DNA of 64,000 nt from positions 558,001 to 622,000 of the forward strand of contig NZ_JAPDRF010000003.1 of assembly GCF_040706615.1 (NCBI RefSeq), read 5' to 3'. Position numbers and translations under genes: made by a program. Positions within the stretch are counted from its first letter, which is position 1, and every line of letters begins with the position of its first letter. Source of the DNA: Lentisalinibacter sediminis. GTDB lineage: Bacteria > Pseudomonadota > Gammaproteobacteria > Steroidobacterales > Woeseiaceae. Shown one piece after another: positions 20,890 to 29,468 of the stretch. The notes beneath the pieces are model-generated. The model was given only the letters and a program-made list of their open reading frames with translations. It searched no databases and was not told the origin of the DNA.

Positions 20890-21540
20890 CTATCCCGTCA
20901 GGGCGACGACCGCCGACGGCAGCTCCGCCGGATGCTCGCACAGCGCCGCCGCACCGGCCTCCCTCAGCTCCGCGGCGCTGCCGAATCCCCACAGAACGCC
21001 GATCGCGTGGACGGCGGTCCTGGACGCCCCGCGCATGTCGTCGTTGCGGTCGCCGATCATCACGCACTCGCCGGCGGTCAGCCCGTGGCTCGTCAACGCA
21101 TGGCCGATCAGCTCGGCCTTGTCGGAGCGGCTACCATCCAGGTGGGCGCCGACCACGTCCGCGAAATAGCCCGCCAGCCCGAAGTGCTCGACGACGCGCC
21201 GCGCGAACACCGTGGGCTTGGTGGTCACCACCAGCATTCGCCAGCCATCGCGCCGGAAACCGTCGAGCACCTCGACGATGCCCTCGTGCAGCCGGTTCTC
21301 GTACAGACCAGTGTCCGTGTAGCGCTCACGGTACAGAGCCACGGCGGCACGCACGCGCTCCTCGTCCTGCGTCCCGAGCAGCTCGCGAAAGCTCACGAAC
21401 AGGGAGGGGCCGATGTAGCGCTCCAGAAACGCGAGCGGCGGCGGCTCCCTGTCCAGGCGCTCCAGCGCATAGGCGATGCAGCGAGTGATGCCCTCACGGG
21501 GGTCGGTGAGGGTGCCGTCGAGGTCGAAGAAGAGATTCAT
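20890..21540 (-). CDS. HAD-superfamily phosphatase, phosphoglycolate-phosphatase-like
   Basis: 216-aa haloacid-dehalogenase hydrolase with an alpha-helical cap. Motif I FFDLDGTLTD carries the nucleophilic Asp and general-acid Asp, motif II is VVTTKP with Thr, the lysine follows in RSDKAEL, and motif IV GDRNDDMRGA has the Mg-binding acidic residues. This architecture suits phosphoglycolate phosphatase or a related sugar-phosphate phosphatase. ATG 21540 (MNLFFDLDG) puts the motif at the usual position; ATG 21558 would add six residues. It is divergent from leuC, with no other glycolate gene adjacent, so substrate assignment is tentative. Confidence 0.86.
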   Translation of the reverse strand: MNLFFDLDGTLTDPREGITRCIAYALERLDREPPPLAFLERYIGPSLFVSFRELLGTQDEERVRAAVALYRERYTDTGLYENRLHEGIVEVLDGFRRDGWRMLVVTTKPTVFARRVVEHFGLAGYFADVVGAHLDGSRSDKAELIGHALTSHGLTAGECVMIGDRNDDMRGASRTAVHAIGVLWGFGSAAELREAGAAALCEHPAELPSAVVALTG

Positions 21541-21668
21541 GGCAGCTTTTTCGGGCATCTTGTCGAGGCAACTCGTTCAGGCAGCTTGAGGCGTCGGGCG
21601 GCTGCGCCTATCTTGTGACAATCACGCGCGGAGTCAATCGGGAACCGGCAATCCACAGGAATACGCCC

Positions 21669-23084
21669 ATGGCCCGGACGCTGGCCGAGAAAATCTGGTC
21701 GCAGCACGCGGTCGCCGACCTGGGCGACGGCACGACGCTGCTCTATATCGACCGCATCTTCCTGCATGAGCGCACCGGCAGCATCGCACTGAGGGGGCTG
21801 GAGGCCGCCGGCCGCTCCGTGCGCGACCCGGAGCAGGTGTTCTGCACCATGGACCATATCGTCGACACTTTCCCCGGCCGCTCCGACATCACCATCATGC
21901 CCGGCGGCACCGAGTTCATCACCGCCACCCGGGCGGCGGCCAGGGAGGCCGGCATCCGTACGTTCGATATCGGCGACCCGAGCCAGGGTATCGTGCACGT
22001 GGTCTCTCCGGAACAGGGTATCGCCCTGCCCGGCGTGACGCTCGTCTGCCCCGACAGCCACACCGGCACCGTGGGCGGGATCGGCGCGCTGGCCTGGGGC
22101 ATCGGCTCCACCGAGGCCGAACACGCGCTGGCCACCAAGACGCTGGCGGTGACGAGGCCCCAGCAGATGCGCGTGACCTACTCCGGGCAACTGCCCTTCG
22201 GCGTGACCGCGAAGGACATGATCCTGGCGCTGATCGGCCGGCACACGGCGTCGGGCGGCGTCGGCTACGTGGTGGAGTTCGCCGGCGAGGCGGTCCGGGC
22301 GCTGGACGTGGAGGCGCGTCTCACGCTGTGCAACATGGCGGTGGAGTTCGGCGCCTGGAGCGGCATCGTCGCGCCCGACGAGAAAACCTTCGACTACGTG
22401 CGCGGACGCCCTTACGCGCCGACGGACGCGGACTGGGACAAGGCGCTCGCCCACTGGCGTTCGCTGGCCACGGATGAGGACGCGGCGTTCGACCGGGAGA
22501 TCGAACTCGACGCTGCGGGCATCGCGCCCCAGGTCACCTGGGGCACGAGCCCGCAGCACGAACTGCCGGTGGACGACGCGATACCCGACCCGGCGGGCGA
22601 GCCGGACGCCAACCGGCGCAAGGCCATGGAGCGGGCGCTGGAGTACATGGCGCTCGCGCCGGGCCGGCCGCTCGCAGGGATACCCATCGACGCCGCATTC
22701 ATCGGCTCGTGCACGAACAGCCGGCTGAGCGATCTGCGGGCGGCCGCCGATGTCCTGCGGGGACGGCGCGTCGCCGACGGCATCAAGGCCATCTGCGTTC
22801 CGGGCTCCAGCCGGGTGAAGGCGGCGGCCGAGGCCGAAGGGCTCGATCGGGTGTTCACCGCCGCGGGTTTCGAGTGGCGGGAATCCGGCTGCTCCATGTG
22901 CTTTTTCGCCGGCGGCGAACATTTCGGCCACGAGGAGCGCGTGATCACCAGCACCAACCGCAACTTCGAGAACCGCCAGGGGCCGGGCACCCGGTCGCAT
23001 CTCGCCAGCCCCGCCACCGTGGCCGCCTCGGCCATCGCCGGCCGCATCGCCGACGTGCGCGAATTCGCGCCGCAGGAAGACTGA
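21669..23084 (+). CDS. leuC: 3-isopropylmalate dehydratase large subunit (LeuC-like)
   Basis: 471-aa aconitase-family large subunit that with LeuD isomerises 2- to 3-isopropylmalate via a [4Fe-4S] cluster. The three cluster cysteines are in place: Cys348 (GSCTNSRL), Cys408 and Cys411 (SGCSMC), the same spacing as in the classical enzyme. VCPDSHTGTVGGIGALAWGIGSTEAEHALAT and STNRNFENRQGPGTRSHLASP are family signatures. The segment after the cysteines (FFAGGEHFGHEERV) differs from the usual L-x-M-N-x-D-x-L sequence, and leuA and leuB are not adjacent. It could be a homologue acting on citraconate or a methylmalate-type acid. ATG 21669 follows AGGA; an upstream ATG (21615) adds a non-conserved leader. 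Confidence 0.85.
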   Translation: MARTLAEKIWSQHAVADLGDGTTLLYIDRIFLHERTGSIALRGLEAAGRSVRDPEQVFCTMDHIVDTFPGRSDITIMPGGTEFITATRAAAREAGIRTFDIGDPSQGIVHVVSPEQGIALPGVTLVCPDSHTGTVGGIGALAWGIGSTEAEHALATKTLAVTRPQQMRVTYSGQLPFGVTAKDMILALIGRHTASGGVGYVVEFAGEAVRALDVEARLTLCNMAVEFGAWSGIVAPDEKTFDYVRGRPYAPTDADWDKALAHWRSLATDEDAAFDREIELDAAGIAPQVTWGTSPQHELPVDDAIPDPAGEPDANRRKAMERALEYMALAPGRPLAGIPIDAAFIGSCTNSRLSDLRAAADVLRGRRVADGIKAICVPGSSRVKAAAEAEGLDRVFTAAGFEWRESGCSMCFFAGGEHFGHEERVITSTNRNFENRQGPGTRSHLASPATVAASAIAGRIADVREFAPQED

Positions 23085-23085
23085 A

Positions 23086-23703
23086 ATGGAACCATTCGTC
23101 CAGCACAGCGGCATCGCTGCACCGCTGCTGCGTATCAACATCGACACCGACGCTATCATCCCGAGCCGGGAGATGAAGCGGGTCACGAAAGAAGGGCTGG
23201 GCGAAGGCCTGTTCGCGAACTGGCGCTACCGCGACGTATCCGCCCGGGAGGAGGACCCGGAGTTCGTGCTGAACCGCGAACCTTTCCGCAAGGCCACCAT
23301 CCTGCTGGCCGGCGAGAACTTCGGCTGCGGATCGTCACGCGAGCACGCGGTGTGGGCGTTGAAGGACTTCGGCTTCCGCGCAATCATCGCGCCCGGCTTC
23401 GGCTCGATCTTCTATGGCAACTGCGTACGCAACGGCATCCTGCCCGTGCGCCTCCCCGAGCCGGACATCGAGGCGATCGCCCTGCACGTGGACGCCGAGC
23501 CCTCCCAGCAGGTGAGCATCGACCTGCCGGCGCAGACGGTCACCGACGCGGCCGGCGCGGACTATGCCTTCGACATCGGCGCGGGGGACAAGGAAATGCT
23601 GCTGGAGGGCCTCGACCCCATCGCCAGGACAATGAAGCTGGATGCGGAGATCCTCGCCTTCCGCGAGCGCGATCGCATCGACAGACCCTGGATCTACCTC
23701 TAG
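23086..23703 (+). CDS. leuD: 3-isopropylmalate dehydratase small subunit (LeuD-like)
   Basis: 205-aa swivel-domain partner of the preceding large subunit, starting one base after its stop. PLLRINIDTDAIIPSREMKRVTKEGLG (14-40) and GENFGCGSSREHAVWALKDFGFRAIIAPGFGSIFYGNCVRNGILPV are diagnostic. The usual I-I-P-K-Q-F-L-K loop after DTD, which helps define substrate choice, reads I-I-P-S-R-E-M-K here. This is a form I associate with a distinct LeuD subgroup, so the exact hydroxy-acid substrate is open. No other leucine-synthesis gene is present in the window. Confidence 0.86.
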   Translation: MEPFVQHSGIAAPLLRINIDTDAIIPSREMKRVTKEGLGEGLFANWRYRDVSAREEDPEFVLNREPFRKATILLAGENFGCGSSREHAVWALKDFGFRAIIAPGFGSIFYGNCVRNGILPVRLPEPDIEAIALHVDAEPSQQVSIDLPAQTVTDAAGADYAFDIGAGDKEMLLEGLDPIARTMKLDAEILAFRERDRIDRPWIYL

Positions 23704-23706
23704 CGT

Positions 23707-24495
23707 TCACTCGTACCCGAGCAGCGCCCTGAGCCCCGGCGCGGCGTAATCGACCAGCCGCTTCTGGGTATCGGGCAGTTCATCAGGCACCTCGGCCGCG
23801 GTGCCGACGAGATTCTCCCGCGCCGTGCCACTTTGCGAGCGATCGGCGCCGACACGCACCCGCTCCCGCCAGTCATCCGGGAGCTCTCCCATGCCGAGAC
23901 CGGCCAGCAAGCCTGCGAAAAACTCGCCGGCCGCCGACGTGTCGAGTTCGCGCACGTGCAGGAGCAGTTCCTCGAATCGCAGCAGGCGCGCCGAGGTACC
24001 CAGCCAGGCGACAGCATTGTGCGTGTAGATCTCACGCAGCGTAGGCGCCTTGTCCGGGATGCCGAATATCATCATGTTCAGCATATCCTCCGCAGCCACA
24101 TTGCCCCCCTTCAGGTGATCGAGGGAACCCTGGAAGTTGTCGGACAGGAAAAAACGCGCCCTCGCCAGCACCCAGTCGTAGGGGTCGCGGACGAGCAGCA
24201 GGTGCTGGACACGGCGCAGCGCGATGGCCGAATCGTCGGCGTACAGGAGATGGCCCCAGCTCAGGTACGGACGGGCCCGCGAAAATGCGGCCATGTGATC
24301 GCGGAGTATCGGGTACTGGATGAAGGCGCGATGGTACTGCTGCTCGACGGGCACGAACATGCGCATGATGTTGCGCAGCAGATGCGTGCCGCTCTTCGGC
24401 ACGCTGTTCAGGAACACGGGCGCCGTCATCGGGCGTTGCCCAAACTCGCGATTGCGCTGGTCCAGATTGTCCGGTCGCGCGACTACCCTCGGCAT
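23707..24495 (-). CDS. Sulfotransferase-family protein
   Basis: 262 aa with the 5'-phosphosulfate loop of PAPS-dependent sulfotransferases, FLNSVPKSGTHLLRNIM (about residues 28-44), and the 3'-phosphate motif VQHLLLVRDPYDWVLARARF in the centre, where R-D-P is the hallmark. The C-terminus carries an expected R-F-E-E-L-L segment. It should transfer sulfate from PAPS to a hydroxyl or amine of an unknown acceptor, possibly a glycan or a protein tyrosine. It is transcribed leftward just downstream of the terminator that follows the second TonB receptor gene, with its own GAGGA-type ribosome-binding site, and converges with leuD. Confidence 0.82.
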   Translation of the reverse strand: MPRVVARPDNLDQRNREFGQRPMTAPVFLNSVPKSGTHLLRNIMRMFVPVEQQYHRAFIQYPILRDHMAAFSRARPYLSWGHLLYADDSAIALRRVQHLLLVRDPYDWVLARARFFLSDNFQGSLDHLKGGNVAAEDMLNMMIFGIPDKAPTLREIYTHNAVAWLGTSARLLRFEELLLHVRELDTSAAGEFFAGLLAGLGMGELPDDWRERVRVGADRSQSGTARENLVGTAAEVPDELPDTQKRLVDYAAPGLRALLGYE

Positions 24496-24506
24496 TTCCT
24501 GTCCTC

Positions 24507-24538
24507 GAAAAAACTGTGCCGGCGTGAGCCGGCACAGT
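24507..24538 (-). terminator. Rho-independent terminator of the second TonB receptor gene
   Basis: Perfect 11-bp stem (ACTGTGCCGGC / GCCGGCACAGT, 24513-24538) with a GTGA loop. On the minus strand it is followed by a run of six or seven T. It lies 26 bp past the stop of the 1005-aa receptor and just ahead of the sulfotransferase start, so it separates the two transcripts. Confidence 0.85.
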
Positions 24539-24564
24539 CTATCAGGCGCATCGCCCCGCGGGTT

Positions 24565-27500
24565 CTAGTCGAACGTCTTCTTGAGATTCAGGAAGAACCG
24601 CCGGCCGAACCAGTCGTACTGGGAATAGAATGCGGAATTGCCGACCATTTCGATGACGCCGCTGGTGCCCTGCGTCGTCAGCTGCGGCGGCTCCTCGTCG
24701 AAGGCATTCGCCACGCCCAGCAGCACGGTCAACCCCTGTTCCTCCCACTCGTAGGAGGCCGAGAAATTGTGATAGATCACGCTGTCGGTGGACAGTACGG
24801 CCCGGTAGGAATCGCCGAAGTAGGTCACCGTGTCGCTGCCGAGATCCCGCGTGCTGTCCGTGGTGCCGATGTAATTGCCACCGTAGTAGAACGAGAATGC
24901 GCCGCGGTAGAGAGAGACGTTGTATTCGCCCACCCACTGCGGATCGCCGACCAGACCGTTCAGGTCCTCTTTAGTCTCCGCGAAGAGCGCTCGGGTATCC
25001 TCGATCTGCCTCGTCGCCTGCAGCTCCACCGACACCGTGCCGACCCGGTCGATCTCCGTGTTGTAGCGCAGCGCGTAGTCGATGCCTCTGTTGGTCTGCT
25101 CCGCGATATTCAGGAAGCTGTCCTGGATGTTGTCGATGCCATCGCCGGCGCCGGTGCGGTCGAACAGATCACACAGCGGCTCGTTGCCGCCGAACGCATA
25201 ACCGAAGTTCGAGGCGTAGCACTCGCCGACGATCGTCGAGGCGCTGAGCTGGTCGACCTGATCGTTTACCGTGATGTCGAAATAGTCGATCGAGACACTC
25301 AGGTCGGCGAACTCCGGCTGCCAGATGAGGCCGATGGTCTTGGATTTAGAGGTCTCGGCCTCGAGGACACCCAGACCGCCGCCGGTGGTGACCTGCGGTG
25401 AGATCGTCGTACCCGGGAAATCCGGCGGCAAACCGGCAGGGTCCGCCGCGCAGTTGTCGGCCACCGTCTGCGAGATGTTGCCGAGCGAGAGCTGGTCGGC
25501 GTAGTCCCGACAGGGATCGATACGCGCGTCCGCGAAGCTCACCTGATCGGCGAGGTAGAGCTCGAACAGGGCCGGCGCCCGGAACGAGGTGCCCTGATTC
25601 GCGCGCAGACGCACCGAATCGATGATCTGCCAGTTGACGCCGAGCTTCCAGGTCGTATCGTCACCGTAGGAATCGACGTCCGTGTAACGGGCGGAGGCGT
25701 TGAGCGTCAGCCGGCGGACCGCCGGCAGATCCGCGACGACCGGCACGTCGAACTCGACGAACAACGCCTGGGTGGAATCGTCACCCACGGTATTGCCGGC
25801 CGCTGTATCGCCCCAGGCGTTGTCCAGCCGGATGTTCTCGCCCGGCAGGTCGTCGATCTCGTCCTCCCGATAATGGAAGCCGAAGGCGGCGCTGAGCGCG
25901 CCCGCCGGCAGCTGCAGCAGCTCACCGGTCATGAAGCCGTCGAACGACCACTGGATGTACTCCGTGTTGCCCGTCTCGCGGCCGAACAGGAACTCGCGGA
26001 CCTCCGGCGAGACGACGCCGCGCATGACGTCCTCGCTGAACCACGGCACGTCCACGCACGGCACGCCTCTGACCGAAGTGGTCTGACCCACGCAGGAGCC
26101 GGTCGCGAACCACTGGTCGGAGATGGAATCGTCATAGATGAAGTCGTAGGAGTAATCGCCGTCGTTATTGCTGTACTGGAGCGCGAGATCCCACTCCCAG
26201 TTGTCGGTCAGGGCGCCGCGCAGGCCGGCCACGAAGCGCTGGTAGTCGATCTCGATTTCGTCGTCGGCATGATCCGTGATGGCTGTGGGGCTGTACCACT
26301 GCTCGCCGAACCAGCCGGCATCGGCCGACAGCTGACTGCCGCCGCCAGGGGTACCGGTACCGAGCGACCCGAAATCGAAGTTGCCGCTGTAGAGATAGGT
26401 CCAGTACTGGCGGTAGCCGTTGACCTTGGTCGTGCGGCGGTTGAACAGTACTTCGGTGTAGGCCGTGACGTCGTCGGTGATCTGGTATTCGGCCTCGCCA
26501 TAAAGCGTGATCAGCTCGTTCTCGGGCACCAGCGACTCGCCGTCCTGGAAGGGATGGTCGCTGTTGGTGACGCCGTCGGAGACCCGGTTGTAGCCCACCG
26601 GGAACCAACCCGAGGGCGTCACGATATCGCCCGGATCGTCCGGCGTACCGTAGCCAGGGATGTACTGACCGAGGTCGTTGTCATAGTCGAACTGGGCAAG
26701 GTTCGAGCCGCCGGAGGGGCCGGCGGGGATATTGGTATCCGCCGCGTAATCGTAGATCCAGATATGACCCCAGGTGAGGTCCTCGCATTTCAAATTGCCG
26801 CTGCGGGGATCGACCACGTCGGCACGTTCGCCGGTATTGGGGTCGAAGATGAACTGATTGCCGCACTCGAAATAGTCGCGGTCGCCGCGCTGCAGCTCGG
26901 ACTGTTTGCTGTAGTCGGCAGTGATGCGGAAATTGCCGCGGTCGAACACGCGCCCCCAGGAGGCGCTGAGACGCGTCTCCTCGCCGCCGTTCTCCGTCGG
27001 CTGCGAAACGAAGCCGTCGATGACGCCGCCGTCATCCTTGCGCGTGATGATGTTGACCACGCCCGCCACCGCGTCCGAGCCGTAGATCGAGGACGCGCCG
27101 TCCTTCAGAATCTCGACCCGCTCGATCGTCGCGAGCGGCAGCACGTTCAGGTCAAAGGCGGAGACACTGCCGCGGGTGCCCGACGGCCCGGCACGGCGGC
27201 CATTCAGCAGCACGAGCGTGCGGTTCGCACCCAGGCCGCGCAGGGACAGCGTCTGCACCCCGATGCCACCGTTCTGGACAAACTCCGCGCTGGTCGCCGG
27301 TGTCACCTGCGGCGAACCCGCCGCGACGGTGTTGCGCTGCAGGAGTTCGCCGACGTTGGCGACACCCTGGATGGAGGCCTCGCTCACGTCGATGACGTCC
27401 ATCGGTGCGGAACTGGTGAAGACGTCCTTGCGGATACGCGAACCCGTGACGATGATCTCTTCGACGACCGCCCCCCCGGCCTGTACCGGTTCGTCGTCGT

Positions 27501-27582
27501 CCTGAGCCAGGACCGGCGTCGTCATTAATGACCCGTTCGCGAGTATGCAGCTGATGGCAGCCGCCAGCGGTGTTTTCTTCAT
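24565..27582 (-). CDS. Large TonB-dependent receptor linked to halogenase genes
   Basis: 1005-aa outer-membrane receptor. The signal peptide (about residues 1-26, TTPVLA) is followed by an acidic linker and the TonB box EEIIVTGSRI. The plug contains SLRGLGANRTLVLLNGRRAGPSG and LNVLPLATIERVEILKDGASSIYGSDAVAGVVNIITR. The barrel has several cysteine pairs predicted in extracellular loops (FECGNQF, GSCVGQ...VPCVD, DPCRDY, NCAADP, GECYASN, EPLCDLF). It ends in the aromatic strand signal WFGRRFFLNLKKTFD. This is the Caulobacter/Xanthomonas-type receptor family frequently found beside FAD halogenases. It is divergent from the halogenase pair across 263 bp. Substrate unknown; a peptide or oligosaccharide is possible. 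Confidence 0.94.
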   Translation of the reverse strand: MKKTPLAAAISCILANGSLMTTPVLAQDDDEPVQAGGAVVEEIIVTGSRIRKDVFTSSAPMDVIDVSEASIQGVANVGELLQRNTVAAGSPQVTPATSAEFVQNGGIGVQTLSLRGLGANRTLVLLNGRRAGPSGTRGSVSAFDLNVLPLATIERVEILKDGASSIYGSDAVAGVVNIITRKDDGGVIDGFVSQPTENGGEETRLSASWGRVFDRGNFRITADYSKQSELQRGDRDYFECGNQFIFDPNTGERADVVDPRSGNLKCEDLTWGHIWIYDYAADTNIPAGPSGGSNLAQFDYDNDLGQYIPGYGTPDDPGDIVTPSGWFPVGYNRVSDGVTNSDHPFQDGESLVPENELITLYGEAEYQITDDVTAYTEVLFNRRTTKVNGYRQYWTYLYSGNFDFGSLGTGTPGGGSQLSADAGWFGEQWYSPTAITDHADDEIEIDYQRFVAGLRGALTDNWEWDLALQYSNNDGDYSYDFIYDDSISDQWFATGSCVGQTTSVRGVPCVDVPWFSEDVMRGVVSPEVREFLFGRETGNTEYIQWSFDGFMTGELLQLPAGALSAAFGFHYREDEIDDLPGENIRLDNAWGDTAAGNTVGDDSTQALFVEFDVPVVADLPAVRRLTLNASARYTDVDSYGDDTTWKLGVNWQIIDSVRLRANQGTSFRAPALFELYLADQVSFADARIDPCRDYADQLSLGNISQTVADNCAADPAGLPPDFPGTTISPQVTTGGGLGVLEAETSKSKTIGLIWQPEFADLSVSIDYFDITVNDQVDQLSASTIVGECYASNFGYAFGGNEPLCDLFDRTGAGDGIDNIQDSFLNIAEQTNRGIDYALRYNTEIDRVGTVSVELQATRQIEDTRALFAETKEDLNGLVGDPQWVGEYNVSLYRGAFSFYYGGNYIGTTDSTRDLGSDTVTYFGDSYRAVLSTDSVIYHNFSASYEWEEQGLTVLLGVANAFDEEPPQLTTQGTSGVIEMVGNSAFYSQYDWFGRRFFLNLKKTFD

Positions 27583-27638
27583 GGTGCAGAGTCCCCCGCG
27601 TCAATTCTGGTTGAGTCGCCGAGATTGCTGTCGCTTTC

Positions 27639-27675
27639 GGAAACGTTTTCCTCTTCCCCCTTCGAGACGTTTCGC
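27639..27675. promoter_or_regulatory. Two CG-centred palindromes in the receptor/halogenase divergent promoter
   Basis: GGAAACGTTTTCC at 27639-27651 (core AAACGTTT, perfect 8-bp palindrome) and CGAGACGTTTCG at 27664-27675 (one mismatch). The even, CG-centred symmetry resembles LacI-family operators, which often control TonB receptor loci. The 25-bp spacing is compatible with one or two bound dimers. No LacI-family gene is in the window. Confidence 0.35.
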
Positions 27676-27845
27676 GGACAGCGTTTTGTTGTTAGGAGCG
27701 GAGTAAACCATGTAAAACCCGCGAATTCAACGAGCAAAATGTTGTGTGGCCGCCACAAACCGGCTTCGGGGTGACGGGGTTTCCGGAGTATGGTCAGATT
27801 GACGATCCAGGGCGGTAACCGGTCCGAACGGGGGCGTTTCGGCAG

Positions 27846-29468
27846 ATGGAAGCGAAGAAGTTGCTGATCGTAGGTGGCGGGTCCGCCGGCTGGATGGCCG
27901 CTGCCTATCTGGAAGCGGCGCTGCGTGACAACGGTCGCCGAGACGTCGAGGTCGCGCTGATCGAGTCCCCCGACGTCCCACGCATCGGCGTCGGCGAAGC
28001 CACCATCCCTAACATCAAGCACATCCTCTCCGTCATCGGGATCGATGAAATCGACTTTTTGCGGCAGGTCAGTGGCACCTTCAAGCAGGCCATCAAATAC
28101 GTCGACTGGCTGCACGGTGCCGGCGAGCACTATTACCATCCCTTCGACGGATTCCGCGTGCAGCCCATCGATCGCGCGGCCCGGCGCTGGCTGATGAGCG
28201 ACCGCTCCATTCCCTTCGCCGACACAACCTCCCTGCAGCCCGTGGTGTGCGAGCTCGGTCTGGCCCCGAAACCGCTCGCGAGCCAGACCGGCGGGCCGTC
28301 ACTGGCCTATGCCTATCACATGGACGCGCTCAAATTCGCCGATCTCCTCACGGGTATCGCCACCGCCCGCGGGGTGCGCCACCACATCGACCACGTCACG
28401 GGGGTCGAAAGGGCCGACAACGGCGACATCGCGGCGGTGCACACACGCTCGGGTCAGCGGCTCGAGGCGGACCTGTATATCGACTGCACAGGTTTCGCCT
28501 CCCTGCTGATCGAGAAAGAACTCGGTGTAGGGTGGGTGGACTGTTCACAGTGGCTGCTCTGTAACCGCGCAGTCACGCTCAACGTCCCGTACGAACACCA
28601 TTATTCCGGCCATGTGCGTCCCTACACGACCGCCACGGCGCTCTCCTCCGGTTGGGTGTGGGAGATACCGTTGCAGCATCGCAAGGCCCTCGGCTACGTC
28701 CACTCCAGCGACTTCATCAGCGAGGACGAAGCGGTACGGGAGCTGAAGGCCTTCGAAGGTCCGCATGCGCAGTCGCTGGACACACGCACAGTCCACTTCC
28801 GTGTGGGCCACCGGGCAAAGGTCTGGGCACGGAATTGCATCGCGATCGGGCTCGCCGGCAATTTCATCGAACCCCTGGAGTCAACCGGCCTTTATCTGAG
28901 CGATCTCGCCACGGTCATGCTGGCCGAGCACTTCCCCCACGAGGACGCCGACCGGGAGATACTGGCGCGACGCTACAATCGGATCATGGCGAACCGGTTC
29001 TACGAGATTCTCGATTTCATCAACATGCACTATTGCCTGACCCGGCGGTCGGATACGCCATTCTGGCGCGAGATCCGCCGACCGGAGCGCGTGAACGACC
29101 GGCTCCGTGCCAAGCTCGCGTTCTGGCGAACGAAACTTCCCTCGAAATCCGATTTCGTCGACCAGTTCCTGCCGGGACAGGCGGCATCGCCGCTGCCGGA
29201 CGGTGGCCTGCCGGGCGACCACCGCCCGCCCGTGGACACGGCCGGCGTATTCGGCATCGAAAGCTATGAGGCGATCCTCTACGGCATGGATTTCCTGGCG
29301 GACGAGAGCGATCGCTGGTTCGGCAGGGACCGCCCGGCCACGAAGGTGCCGCGCTTCATCGTGGAGAACCTCAAACGCGCTCCCCGTGCGCTGCCGGCGC
29401 ACGACGTGTGGCTGCAACGCCTTGCCGGGATGCCCGTATTCCCGCGGACTCGGGGACACCGGTCATGA
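27846..29468 (+). CDS. FAD-dependent tryptophan-halogenase-like protein 1
   Basis: 540-aa flavin-dependent halogenase of the PrnA/RebH fold; it would use FADH2, O2 and halide to make HOCl/HOBr and halogenate an electron-rich aromatic substrate. Features: GGGSAGWMAA dinucleotide motif (10-19), the lysine in GTFKQAIKY (Lys80, equivalent to PrnA Lys79), the halogenase motif G-W-x-W-x-I-P (269-275) and PLESTG with Glu345-Ser346 (equivalent to Glu346-Ser347). All residues thought essential are retained. First gene of a plus-strand operon, overlapping the second halogenase by four bases. Relatives in this TonB-linked clade act on indoles or unknown substrates. A flavin reductase is not adjacent. 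Confidence 0.92.
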   Translation: MEAKKLLIVGGGSAGWMAAAYLEAALRDNGRRDVEVALIESPDVPRIGVGEATIPNIKHILSVIGIDEIDFLRQVSGTFKQAIKYVDWLHGAGEHYYHPFDGFRVQPIDRAARRWLMSDRSIPFADTTSLQPVVCELGLAPKPLASQTGGPSLAYAYHMDALKFADLLTGIATARGVRHHIDHVTGVERADNGDIAAVHTRSGQRLEADLYIDCTGFASLLIEKELGVGWVDCSQWLLCNRAVTLNVPYEHHYSGHVRPYTTATALSSGWVWEIPLQHRKALGYVHSSDFISEDEAVRELKAFEGPHAQSLDTRTVHFRVGHRAKVWARNCIAIGLAGNFIEPLESTGLYLSDLATVMLAEHFPHEDADREILARRYNRIMANRFYEILDFINMHYCLTRRSDTPFWREIRRPERVNDRLRAKLAFWRTKLPSKSDFVDQFLPGQAASPLPDGGLPGDHRPPVDTAGVFGIESYEAILYGMDFLADESDRWFGRDRPATKVPRFIVENLKRAPRALPAHDVWLQRLAGMPVFPRTRGHRS

